From positions 1 to 17,377 of the forward strand of contig JAHFMP010000005.1 of assembly GCA_023267795.1 (NCBI GenBank): a stretch of 17,377 bases of DNA. The letters are read 5' to 3'. The translations under genes were made by a program, and so were the position numbers. Below, in pieces: positions 1 to 9,100 of this stretch. How positions within the stretch are numbered: the first letter of the stretch is position 1; every line of letters begins with the position of its first letter. Source of the DNA: Candidatus Woesearchaeota archaeon. GTDB lineage: Archaea > Nanobdellota > Nanobdellia > Woesearchaeales > DSVV01. The notes beneath the pieces are model-generated. The model did no database searches and had not been told where the DNA came from. It was given only the letters and a program-made list of their open reading frames with translations.

Positions 1-3
1 TAG

Positions 4-10
4 TCACCTC
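4..10 (-). promoter_or_regulatory. Ribosome binding site of a leftward gene starting outside the window
   Basis: Read on the minus strand this is GAGGTGA, a near-perfect archaeal Shine-Dalgarno sequence, lying at the very left edge. It suggests that a leftward gene starts just outside the window, divergent from the small peptide gene at 222. The 150 bases between the two hold nothing else I recognise except a short GC-rich patch at 141-157, flanked by TTACC and GGTAA (138-142 and 156-160), which could form a small stem. Confidence 0.4.
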
Positions 11-166
11 TTTTTTATTCAACAGTTATCTGCACTTTATTCATCACATCAATTTTTCCTTTCCAAAAGTTGAACATGAGAAGATATTATTCATACATTA
101 TTAAAAAATGTTTTGGTTTTGCGGAATAAATTTTCAATTACCCTCCTCCTCCGGTGGTAAGATAGT

Positions 167-176
167 TTTATATATT
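167..176 (+). promoter_or_regulatory. Archaeal TATA box for the 43-residue peptide gene
   Basis: The sequence TTTATATATT is a good archaeal TATA box. A transcript would be expected to start about 25 bases downstream, near 200, leaving a short leader that contains the ribosome site GAGGTG at about 210-215. The ATG follows at 222. The spacing of all three elements supports a real, separately transcribed small gene. Confidence 0.6.
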
Positions 177-221
177 TGGAGAAGTAAAGAACTGATTTAT
201 TATTCAAAAGAGGTGTGAGTT

Positions 222-353
222 ATGGCTAATGATGAAACAAATAACGAATACACTGAAACTGTCACAGTAACAAGTGATGATGTTGCAGAATGTTTGTGGT
301 CATGGCAGTGTGCATCAGGAGAGACGTGTGTTGAATATGATTGTGTATCGTAA
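222..353 (+). CDS. 43-residue acidic peptide with four cysteines in its C-terminal half
   Basis: I do not recognise this as a known family. The peptide starts with an acidic, Thr/Asn-rich stretch (residues 1-23) without cysteines or a signal peptide. It ends in a cysteine- and tryptophan-containing part (24-43) with Cys24, Cys30, Cys36 and Cys41, spaced x5, x5, x4. The start is well supported: TATA box at 167-176, GAGGTG about six bases before the ATG, and a T-rich terminator directly after the stop. The layout, a leader-like acidic half and a Cys/Ser/Thr core-like half, is that of a ribosomally made, modified peptide precursor. A radical SAM gene lies convergently at 478-1581, but in the opposite orientation, and no precursor-recognition domain is visible. 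A small metal-binding or disulfide peptide is an equal alternative. Existence is fairly sure; function is unknown. Confidence 0.62.
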   Translation: MANDETNNEYTETVTVTSDDVAECLWSWQCASGETCVEYDCVS

Positions 354-377
354 TTTTTTCTTTCTTTTTTTCTTTTT
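354..377 (+). terminator. T-rich archaeal terminator after the peptide gene
   Basis: Directly after the TAA stop comes a run of about 24 bases made only of T with three single C interruptions. Archaeal intrinsic termination needs such T-tracts without a stem. It closes the transcript of the 43-residue peptide. Confidence 0.6.
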
Positions 378-382
378 AGTAA

Positions 383-448
383 ATGATCAATGAGAAGTAC
401 AGTAACGCCAGTAGTTCCCACATCAATCGCAAGCATGTATTTCATCAA
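383..448 (-). pseudogene. N-terminal remnant of an FGGY (glycerol kinase-type) sugar kinase
   Basis: Read leftward from ATG 445 (or TTG 448) the frame gives MKYMLAIDVGTTGVTVLLID. This matches the phosphate-1 motif that opens FGGY-family kinases (compare the AIDQGTTGTRA type in glycerol kinase). The resemblance stops after about 21 codons: the frame runs into the poly-T terminator tract and then antisense through the 43-residue peptide gene, ending at 200 without any further kinase features. A full FGGY kinase is about 500 residues. The likely reading is a kinase gene, once downstream of the radical SAM gene, whose body was deleted or replaced by the small peptide locus. A chance match or an assembly join are alternatives. 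Confidence 0.5.
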
Positions 449-477
449 GAAAGGAAATGAAGAAGAGTTTATATGAA

Positions 478-1581
478 TTATTCAGTTCGAATGGAAATAA
501 TTTCTTCTTCTGAAAGAGGCCTATCTATGTTTCGCTTCATAAGTTTCAAATATTGCTGTGTTTTTTTCTTAATGTGGTTTGTAAGTTCAGTATCAAATCC
601 AAACGCATCAATTTCAGAGACATCTACGTTTGGAAGTGACGTTAATGTACCAAGAAATTTTCTTCCGCCAAGAACTGCTTGTGCTTCAATGTCTTTTGCA
701 GGTTTAGTTGCAAAAAGTTTAATTGCTTGAAATTTAGAAATAGAATTTGCGCCAGCGTGCAAGAGAGAAGAAATACGTTTTGTTCGATCTGACCAAATTC
801 CACATTGAATATCTAATTTTGGGAATGCAATTCTTGTTTGTGCAATCCACCATGCCTGTTCATCAACGCTTGGAGCTTGTGCTTCTGCATAAAGCGTTCC
901 TTCATGTGGAACAAGTCCATAAAAATGAAGTTTGGAAATATGATATTTTCTGATAGTTTCGACAAGTTTGGGAAAATCTGCACGTGTTTCTCCAAGCCCA
1001 ACAATAAAAGTCATGGCATTTTGCAAGCCAATTGCATGTGCGTTTTCAAACATACGATAATACGGTGCTGATGGTTTGCTTGGACATGCTTTTTTGTGAA
1101 CCTCGTCATTGACAGTTTCAACACTTCCAACAACACCTTTAATGTATGGCAAATATTTTTGTAAAACTGGTTTTGGAACAGCGCCAATGTTAATCCATAC
1201 TTTGTCACCATAAACAATATTGATTTTTTTTAGCATATCTGTGACTTTGTCAACATTAAATGCGTTGATACCACCACTGAAAAATCCAAACTCCCAGCCA
1301 AGTTTTTTACAGAGCCATGTTTCTGCAAGAATGCTGGATTCATGTCTGATAGATTCTTCTTTGCTGACTTTGTCTTTTGGCAAAGCAGACATGTAACAAA
1401 AACCACAATCATTGATCCCACACCACCAGCTAAAGAAGATAGCTCGCTCGAAGCATGTAGTTGCAGGAAAGTTTTTTAAATAGATCTTGTTTGCTTGTTG
1501 AACTAATGCTTCTGTTTCTGCTGAGAGTTGCATTACAGATAAAAATAGAGGTTTGTTTTTAAGGATTACGGAAAAAATCAT
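478..1581 (-). CDS. Biotin-synthase-like radical SAM enzyme
   Basis: This is a radical SAM protein of the BioB/HydE-like group, comparable to archaeal biotin synthase-related proteins. The iron-sulfur motif is Cys54-x4-Cys59-x2-Cys62 (CGINDCGFC). BioB and most relatives have x3 between the first two cysteines, so the spacing is unusual. Further family marks are a GG motif (SGG, about 102-104), GSVET (152-156), GLGET (195-199) and LVPHEGT (223-229), which correspond to SAM- and substrate-site strands of BioB. The length, 367 residues, fits a complete enzyme. The start at 1581 overlaps the upstream stop by ATGA; an ATG at 1533 would give a protein beginning at residue 17 and is possible. It is the last intact gene of the leftward operon. 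The substrate cannot be read from the sequence; actual biotin synthesis is unlikely because no other bio gene is present. Confidence 0.9.
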   Translation of the reverse strand: MIFSVILKNKPLFLSVMQLSAETEALVQQANKIYLKNFPATTCFERAIFFSWWCGINDCGFCYMSALPKDKVSKEESIRHESSILAETWLCKKLGWEFGFFSGGINAFNVDKVTDMLKKINIVYGDKVWINIGAVPKPVLQKYLPYIKGVVGSVETVNDEVHKKACPSKPSAPYYRMFENAHAIGLQNAMTFIVGLGETRADFPKLVETIRKYHISKLHFYGLVPHEGTLYAEAQAPSVDEQAWWIAQTRIAFPKLDIQCGIWSDRTKRISSLLHAGANSISKFQAIKLFATKPAKDIEAQAVLGGRKFLGTLTSLPNVDVSEIDAFGFDTELTNHIKKKTQQYLKLMKRNIDRPLSEEEIISIRTE

Positions 1582-1949
1582 TTCACCGATAGCAATTCCT
1601 TTTCCAATTTATTGATTTCTTCGTTTAACTGCTCTAATTCTATTTCAGTTGCGTGAGGAAGCTTTTCTTCGTGAACTTTTTCTGGTAGTCCCTTTACTGT
1701 TGGCAAACAAGCACGCAACTTTCCTGCATTTTCAGTCATCTGAGTTGTGATTGTTTTTAAGAAATCTATCTTTTTAAATTTTTCTGCCTTTATTTTTTTA
1801 TATTTTTCATAGCTTTTCAGACCCACAATAACTTGTTGCGATGCTTCTAACAAATTTCTTCGAGTAGTAGAAGGATCTGAGATATTCATAAAAAAAATTT
1901 CATCTTTTTTTGCTTCTATCCTGCGAGCTTTTTGCTTTTTTATAGCCAT
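1578..1949 (-). CDS. Short coiled-coil protein, function unknown
   Basis: The 123-residue product is highly charged. A Lys/Arg-rich start (residues 1-15) is followed by a helical middle, and a strongly predicted coiled coil closes the protein (about 100-123, leucines at heptad spacing in ELEQLNEEINKLEKELL). It has no signal peptide or membrane segment and is probably cytoplasmic. It begins one base after the stop of the preceding gene and its own stop overlaps the start of the radical SAM gene, so the three are translated from one transcript. I do not recognise a family. The tight coupling with another short helical protein suggests that the two form a complex, which is inference only. Confidence 0.8.
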   Translation of the reverse strand: MAIKKQKARRIEAKKDEIFFMNISDPSTTRRNLLEASQQVIVGLKSYEKYKKIKAEKFKKIDFLKTITTQMTENAGKLRACLPTVKGLPEKVHEEKLPHATEIELEQLNEEINKLEKELLSVK

Positions 1950-1950
1950 A

Positions 1951-2178
1951 TCACATATCCTCTGGTTCTGTTACTGTATTATCAATAAAATTCATTCTAT
2001 TTTCAATTTCATGAATTACTGTTTGCCATATCTCAAGTTCAACATCTTCTTCTTGTTTTAATTTTTTGATTTCATCAAGTGTCTCTTTTGCTACCTGCAC
2101 TTGGGTTTTCAAAGTATCAACAAGTATCAAAATATTTTTGTACTCTTCTAATTTCACATATATTTGTTTTTGCACCAT
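1951..2178 (-). CDS. Small helical, acidic protein, function unknown
   Basis: The 75-residue product is almost wholly helical by composition, with alternating Leu/Val/Ile and Glu/Lys (for example VKLEEYKNILILVDTLKTQV), and ends in a short acidic tail. There is no signal peptide or membrane helix. The ATG at 2178 has no good ribosome site directly before it. The nearest GAGGTG lies at 2257-2262, on the far side of the hairpin at 2181-2253, so folding of that hairpin could bring the site close to the start. One base separates its stop from the next gene. The family is not recognised. Confidence 0.75.
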   Translation of the reverse strand: MVQKQIYVKLEEYKNILILVDTLKTQVQVAKETLDEIKKLKQEEDVELEIWQTVIHEIENRMNFIDNTVTEPEDM

Positions 2179-2180
2179 AT

Positions 2181-2253
2181 AAAAATTCTACATTCACAGA
2201 TGCCAAATACACTCACTTTCGCTCGTGTATGGCGACGCTCATGAAGAATTTTT
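2181..2253. repeat. 73-base imperfect inverted repeat (hairpin element) between two operon genes
   Basis: Outer arms AAAAATTCTACAT (2181-2193) and ATGAAGAATTTTT (2241-2253) pair at 12 of 13 positions. An inner stem GCC..ATACAC (2202-2212) pairs with GTGTATGGC (2225-2233) around a two-base bulge. The 12-base loop (2213-2224) reads GAGCGAAAGTGA on the minus strand. A second hairpin at 9201-9237 has nearly the same loop but different arms. It could be a small mobile hairpin or a translational control element; it lies between a strong ribosome site (2257-2262) and the start codon at 2178. Confidence 0.65.
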
Positions 2254-2285
2254 CTTCACCTCTTTTTTTCTTTTTTCAATGATTT

Positions 2286-2957
2286 TTATGCTTTAAACAA
2301 AATCTTATCAATTTCCGCAAGCCGTAACTCAATGGAATGCTGCAGCGTTTGCCATTTTGCCATTTGCTCAATTTCCTGCTCGTTCAAATCTGTTAAACGA
2401 AACGCAGTATCTTTTGCCAAGGAAATATCTTCGTTAAAATGTATTAGTTGCTCACCTACTTCATACAGTGATGCAACTGTAATAAATTGTTTGCTAAAAT
2501 GTAAATGTTGTTGCTTTGCCGGCTCTTCTGCTTTTTGCTTTTTTTCTTGTCTTATGATTTCAGGTATAGAGAGAAGCTCCTGCGAAACATCAAAAGGAAC
2601 ATCCAGATCATGCTCTTCTTTTGGCGCTTCCTGATAGAACATAAATTGAGGAACAGGAGAGCCAATTTCTGTTTCTTCAGGAAATGGCATTGGCACTTCA
2701 TCATATGTCCCAAATCCAAAAGAGGTTTGTTCTGACATTTCTCTCTGTTTTGGCAACGGAAAATCTGGAGTTCGCTGCAACTCTTGCTGCATTTGTGGAG
2801 ATGCTGCAGAAAAATCATCTTGTGCCATAATTGATGAAAATTCTTCAGGTACTTCTTGAGGTTTTAAAATTTCTTGATCATCAGGAACAGGAGGTATTTC
2901 TAATTCTTTCAGAGGCAATACATACTTCTTTTTTTTAAATGAATCAAATAACCTCAT
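2286..2957 (-). CDS. Acidic proline-rich protein with a C-terminal helical domain
   Basis: This is the first gene of the leftward operon. The 223-residue product starts with a basic patch (FKKKK, 7-11), continues with a long Pro/Glu/Gln/Phe-rich, probably disordered stretch (about 12-145) and ends in a helical domain (about 150-223). No signal peptide or membrane segment is seen, so it is probably cytoplasmic. The start is supported by GGTGG at 2964-2968, six bases before the ATG. It shares the control region at 2958-3141 with the divergent giant surface protein, whose cytoplasmic tail is strongly basic; an acidic partner for that tail would fit but is speculation. The family is not recognised. 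Confidence 0.82.
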   Translation of the reverse strand: MRLFDSFKKKKYVLPLKELEIPPVPDDQEILKPQEVPEEFSSIMAQDDFSAASPQMQQELQRTPDFPLPKQREMSEQTSFGFGTYDEVPMPFPEETEIGSPVPQFMFYQEAPKEEHDLDVPFDVSQELLSIPEIIRQEKKQKAEEPAKQQHLHFSKQFITVASLYEVGEQLIHFNEDISLAKDTAFRLTDLNEQEIEQMAKWQTLQHSIELRLAEIDKILFKA

Positions 2958-3005
2958 TAAAAACCACCATTAGTTTTAATATTGAAAGATTTTAACAATT
3001 AAAGT

Positions 3006-3013
3006 ATTAAAAG
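3006..3013 (-). promoter_or_regulatory. Possible TATA box of the leftward operon
   Basis: On the minus strand this reads TTTTAATA, about 50 bases before the ATG at 2957 and 38 before its ribosome site. Position is right for an archaeal TATA box, but the surrounding DNA is so AT-rich that the match is weak evidence. Confidence 0.3.
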
Positions 3014-3026
3014 GTTTTGTACTATC

Positions 3027-3081
3027 ACAAAAGAGTAAAAAAAATTGTATTTTAGCTGATTGGAAAATTTTACTCTTTTGT
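3027..3081. promoter_or_regulatory. Perfect 14-bp inverted repeat in the divergent control region
   Basis: ACAAAAGAGTAAAA (3027-3040) and TTTTACTCTTTTGT (3068-3081) are exact reverse complements separated by 27 bases. Their centres are 41 bp apart, close to four helical turns. The right arm ends nine bases before the TATA box of the giant gene and the left arm begins just upstream of the possible leftward TATA box. This is the expected position for a two-site operator serving both directions. A transcribed hairpin is less likely because it lies upstream of both expected transcript starts. Confidence 0.6.
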
Positions 3082-3090
3082 TTTAGAAAC

Positions 3091-3099
3091 ATATAAATA
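3091..3099 (+). promoter_or_regulatory. Archaeal TATA box for the giant surface protein gene
   Basis: ATATAAATA is a close match to the archaeal TATA consensus. The transcript would begin about 25 bases downstream, near 3120-3124, giving a leader of roughly 20 bases with the weak ribosome site AAAGGGG (3126-3132) before the GTG start at 3142. Confidence 0.6.
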
Positions 3100-3141
3100 C
3101 TCTCGATATAAAAAAGTTAGTAAATAAAGGGGTCATAACTA

Positions 3142-6100
3142 GTGAAAAAACAAAGAATGGGATTTCGAATAGTTTTTTTCCTTACACTTCTACTTTTGTT
3201 TAGTATTATTTCTCTTAATGCTCTTGCAGGCTATTGTGCAAATCCCGACGTCAGCAGCTCAAGCTGGTACTGTAGCAGTAGTGGTGTAAGCCAGAGCGAT
3301 TGCTGCCCAAGCAGCTCAAGTGACTATGGAACATCTGGTGTCCCTGCTAGCTATAGTGAATGTGTTAGCGATTATTATTCAAGCACAGATAATACTGTTG
3401 GTGGAAAATGCAGTGATCTTGGCTGTTGTTATCTGGATACAGATGCAACATGTGATGATTCTTCTTTAGAAGGTTCCTGTAAATATGATGAAGGAACATG
3501 GGATAGTAGTGGATGCAGTGCAATTTCTGAATGTACTGAAGGATGTTGCATATATTATGAAGGAACTGCATTTACGTATGAAATAAGTTCTCTTGGATTT
3601 TGTGAAAATGTTGGTGGAGATTTTGACAGCAGCAAAACTGATGCAAGTTCTTGTGCAATTCTTGCTGCAACATATACTGAAGCAGACTTAGAATGCAGTG
3701 ATAGTGTTGATAATGATGCTGATGGTGCAATAGATTATCCGAATGATGCTGATTGTAGCAGTGCAACAGATGCCAGTGAAGCAACAACAACAGCTGCATG
3801 TTCTGATCTTGTTGATAATGATGGGGATGGTTCTATTGATACAGCTGATGCTGGTTGTTGTGGCAGTAGCAGCACTGCAAATGAAGAGCTTTGTGAACTT
3901 GCTGCATGTAGCACTGAAGAAATAAGCAGCAGCTGTAATTGTTATTCTGCAGATGCAGGAATTCCTAAAGAATATGGAACACTCTGTGAAGCAGGAAATT
4001 ACTGTTGTGACGGCATTTGTCAAGCTGAAACGTGTAGTGGTACGTGCAGTTCTGGAGAGCGAGAATATTGTGGTGTTGATAGTACAACACTGTGTTTGAT
4101 GTACAAGACATGCGATGATGGAACATGGGGACCATGCGATAAGACAAGTGCCTGTGGTTTAGAGCCAGAAGTGTGTGATGACAGCTATGATCAGGATGGA
4201 GATGGATTGAATAATTGTGATGATCTTGATTGTTATCAAACAAAATGTAGTGATGGGTCTGATACAACTGCTTGTGGAGATAAAGGATATTATTATGGAG
4301 GTGCTTATGTATGCTGCAGTACTAATGATATTAATGATTGTGAGGGTGATGGTGTTTTTGAGACATGCGGAAGTTGTGCATGCAGTACAACACCAATAGA
4401 TCCTGAAATTGATGCTATTGAGTATACACTTGGTGCGCCACAATTAACTATAAGTTGGACATTGGCTTGTGCTGATGTTTCATTTTTGCTGAGAAGATGT
4501 ACAGGTACAGAATGTGTAAGTGATACAACAGACTATACAGATGCAGAGAGAGAAACTGCATTTCCTGAAGTAGTGAGTGAAACTATAGAAGATGAATGGA
4601 AATATACTGATGCTACAATTGGCGTGAATCAGCAATACTGTTATGTGGTGCAAGCACTGTACACTGATGGAACAAGTACGTATTCTGAACCAATATGTGT
4701 TGATGATAGTGGAGATGCATGGTGTCAGCAAATGGCTACAAGTGAGTTTTGTCTTGACGAGTATGGAGGTATGACAGAGGAATTAACATATCGTGTTGGC
4801 TGCACATCTGAAAATAAAATAAGTTATATTGACAGCTGCCGCTCTTCTTATGGTTCTGATTATATTTGTACAGGACCGTATAGTGATGGAACAACACGCT
4901 GTGCATATCAAAGTAATTGTGCAACCTGTGGAGATCCACTTGGACTTTATGCAACACTGCTTTATGGCTCTGCAAGTTATGCAGGAAGCACAACACTTTG
5001 CTCTGACATTCCTACGTGTTATTTTGACTACACGATCACTACTCTTGATGCCTATGAAGAATGTGCAGCTGTGAGCAGTTGTTATTCTTATGCTAGCCAG
5101 AGCGCCTGTGATGAACAATATAATGAAAATGGGTATAACAATAAATGTTTGCAGCGAGATTGTGAATGGATTGATAGCAACAGCAATGGAATTGCAAATG
5201 ATGGTATCTGCAAAGAAAAAACAGCAGACTATGCACGATGTGAAGCATGCAATGATGCAGTGCATAATGGTATTTTTGATGCTTGCACACAAGATCGCTG
5301 CCAAGAATTTGGTGTTGATAGTGCAGATTGCTGGCTCAGTGGCTTAACAGAACAATGTACAGATATTGCTGACTTTACATGTACTGCGTATGAAGATGCA
5401 ACAAGCTGCAGAGGAGATTACAATGTAGTAATTGATAAAGAGACAAATGAAGTTGCTGTTGCAAGTGAGGATGCTCTTGGCATTGGACTTTGTTATTGGA
5501 ATGGAGAAAATTGCTATAAAGATGCAAATGGTGATGGTGCAGCAGATGCTGACCAAGAAGATATGACTGCACCAACAACGGCTATTCTTTCTCCTGAAAA
5601 GACAAAGACACTTAACATTACACTTCTTGCAAGAGACCTTAATGCTGATGGCAGTGAAGGATCTGGAGTTGCTGCAACATATTATTGTTATACTGATGAT
5701 AGTAGCAGCTGTTATCCTGATACTCTTATTGATTTAGAGAGCACTGGACTTGGCATGATAACATTAGGAGATGGAAATGGTGTATATGACTTTTATTACT
5801 ATTCTATTGATTATGCAGAAAATCTGGAAATTGTACAGCATAAAATTATAAATGTTGACAAAAAAGCTCCTGAAATTGTCATTAGTTACTATGTCAGTCC
5901 TGACACAAGCGATCCGTATGATGCTTCTTCCTTAACATTTGAAATTATAGTAGATGAAGAAGCATATTGTATTGATAGATTTGAGACAGGAGAATCTTCT
6001 TTTGAAAATGAGTTCAATGACCATTTTGTTGCAAAATATTCTGACCTTTCTGATGGAACTTACCTGTATACAGTTACCTGCACTGATAGTTTAGGAAATA

Positions 6101-9100
6101 TAGGAAATGCATTTGTCCTTGCACAGGTTGATGCAGATACTGCAATCTTTGACAGTAATCCCGCGCTGTATACTGATAGCAGTTCTGTCACACTCAGTGT
6201 AAAAACATTGCAGGATGGAACGTGCGGATTTAGTGAAGGAACAGAAGAAGAAAGCTTTGAAGCATTAGAAGAGGGATTTGAAAAACAAGATGAAGATGGA
6301 TATTATCTTCACACGCGAGAATGGACAATTAATGATAATGGCTTATATTTCTTTGATGTCAAATGTGAGCTTGATGATGGAACAGTGCATGACGATGAAA
6401 TTGAATTTGTTTATGATGATACTGCACCAGCAACAGATATTGTGGATAGTTTTGGAAATACGTTTGATTTCAGCAGCTTCTATAATGGAGAGCAGCTTGC
6501 TGTGTATTTAGCATGTACAGATATGCCAGATTATGGTTTTGGATGCAATGCAACGTATTATTGTGTTGATACAATAGAGTGTGAACCAACAGAATTGTAT
6601 GATCCAACAAATTCTATAGACTATGATCTCAGTGATGTCAGTAGACTCAATGTGTGTTACAGCAGTATTGAAAATACATATGCTGGCATGGGTGGTTTGG
6701 CAGAAGAGGTTAGATGCACTGAGATTAAAGTTGATTTCTATGATTCTGAATTAATTATTACTAATCCTTATGATGGAGAAGCAGTATTTTTGCCATACGT
6801 TGCTGTTACTGGCTCTGTTGATGATCCAGATGCAACAGAAGGAACTGCAATAAACACTGTTACTATTACTGTCCTTGATACAAATGGAAAAGAAACAACA
6901 TATACGAATATTGATGCAGATGATGGATTTAGCTCTACTATCCCAATTACATTAGAGAATAATGATACTGAATATAATTATATTACTGTTTATGGAACAG
7001 ATAGGTCTGGTGCAACAACAGAAGCCCAAACAGTGCGCGTCCGTTATACAACTGAGTTAGGTGATGCTGCAATATGGATAGTAGAACCGACTAATGGTGT
7101 TTCTACAAACACTTCTTTTGACATTGTTATTGGAACATATTTAGAAGCAGAAAAATGTGGGTATAGCAAAAATAATGCTGCACTGAATAAATCCATTGCA
7201 ATGAAATCTGTTGCGAGTGATACAGGAGGAGAATATCACTACAGTGCAGCATATAGTATTGATGCTTCTAAAAATGGAATTGAAGAATATGTGTACATAA
7301 AATGCCTGCTTGTAAATGCTGTTGAATATGCAGAGACTCTTACAATAGAATATGATGGCACAACACCTGTTATTGAAGCTATAGAAATTCTTAATAGTGA
7401 TGGAAAAAATCCTCCAAGCATTGTAGAAGAGCCTCTTGATCCAGAGGTTCAAGTGACAACAGATGACAGAACAAAATGTAAATATAGTTTTGATGCAAGT
7501 GATGGATTCAATACAGGCATGACAAAATTTTATGCTTATGATAATACGAGCTACAATACTGTCAATAATGTAACGATTGCTGGGCTTGATGACCTCCATA
7601 GTTATACTATATATGTTGCGTGTCAGAATGGTGCTTATATGACTTCAGAAACAGAAACATTGAGCTTTGCAATAAACACCAGTGCAGCATCTGGAATGTA
7701 TCTTATTTCTCCAGAAGCAAGTAGCAGTAGAAGTTTTATTATAACAATTGGCACAACACGCACTGCAAGCAGCTGCACTTATGGCAACACGAGTGAGAGC
7801 ATAACTACAACAATGAGTGCTGTCGCAGAAAAAGAATTCAAAACAGGAACAATTACTGTTGCAAGTGATGGTAATTACACGTATTATTTCACCTGCTGGT
7901 TTGTGGATGGAGAAAAAACAGACTACTTTATGTTCCCTGTTGACACTACTGCACCTGTTATTGATTTTATAGAAGATGGAAATGTGAGTTATTCCAATAC
8001 AAGTCTTTCTGCAGCATGGAGTGCAAGTGACAGTTTGACAGAAATTATTTATTATCTTTATTCTATTGGAACAAAACCTGGATATAATGATACGTTCTCA
8101 TGGACCACAACAACAGCAGAAGAAGTTATTGTGGAAAATCTTTCGTTGAAAAATCAAAGCACCTATTATTGGAATGTAAAAGCAGTCAATGAAGTGAGCT
8201 TGTCGAGTACTGTGAAGTCAAGTGATGGAGTATTTATTGATGCAAGTGGTTCTGGAACTGCAAAGGACTTGAATGCATCCACTATAGCAGAAGTTACATA
8301 TCATCCTTGCTCAAATGGAGAAAAAGATAGTGATGAAACAGATATTGATTGTGGAGGAAGCTGTGATAGTTGTGAAGCAGGAAAAGATTGCCTTGTTGCA
8401 GATGATTGCAGCAGCATCAACTGTGTTTCAGGAATTTGCCAAGAGTCAAGCTGCTCTGATAGCATTCAAAATCAAGGAGAAAGTGATATTGATTGTGGAG
8501 GCAATTACTGTGACAGCTGTGCTCTTGGTCAGAGTTGTACCTATCATAGAGACTGTGCTTCTGGCTATTGCAGCAACAAAATGTGTACAGAATCTGCATG
8601 TAATGATGGTATCAAAAATGGAGCAGAAACAGGTACTGACTGTGGTGGAAGTTGTACTCCATGTGAAGAAGTAGTATTGCAAAAATCTCCTCCTGCATCA
8701 AAAGATGATGTTGATAAAGAAGGAATGAGTATTTGGCTCTGGCTTTTGCTTGTTTTTTGTCTCTTGATTGTTGTGATAGGTGGTTATTATGGATACATTG
8801 CATATATGAAAAAGAAAGGAAAACTTCCTGCAAACTTTGAAGCGTTTGGGAGTATTGGCAGAAAATTCCCTGCATTGGCACTGCCAAAAATGCCGCAAAA
8901 AATCCAGATGCCTACATTTCAGAAAACAGGACTGCAACAGAAAATATTGCAGCAAAAACAGCAGATGCGAGAAAAACTTTTTGGTGCATTTGAAGATAGA
9001 AAACAATCAGCTGTTTCAGAAAAATTACCTGAACAAAAACCGACTATTAAACAAAGAGAGATAAAATTAGAAACAAAAGAAAAAGTTGGTATCAAAAAAC

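Noticed and set aside
473..1071. Plus-strand frames across the radical SAM gene
   Set aside because: The minus strand encodes recognisable radical SAM motifs over the same bases; the plus frames have no family features.
2213..2242. Nine-codon minus-strand frame (MSVAIHERK) after GAGGTG
   Set aside because: It is contained in the hairpin at 2181-2253 and its ribosome site is about 14 bases away; too short to support as a gene, though a leader peptide is not excluded.
3365..5578. Many long open frames on the minus strand rich in His, Leu, Gln or Ile, Ser, Cys
   Set aside because: They are antisense shadows of the Asp/Cys/Thr-rich giant gene; low-complexity composition and absence of ribosome sites argue against coding.
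8315..8674. 119-codon frame overlapping the DCGG repeats in another frame on the same strand
   Set aside because: It lies wholly within the giant gene in the +1 frame, has a composition explained by repeated TGT/GGA codons and no start signals; the repeats of the giant protein keep its frame open.
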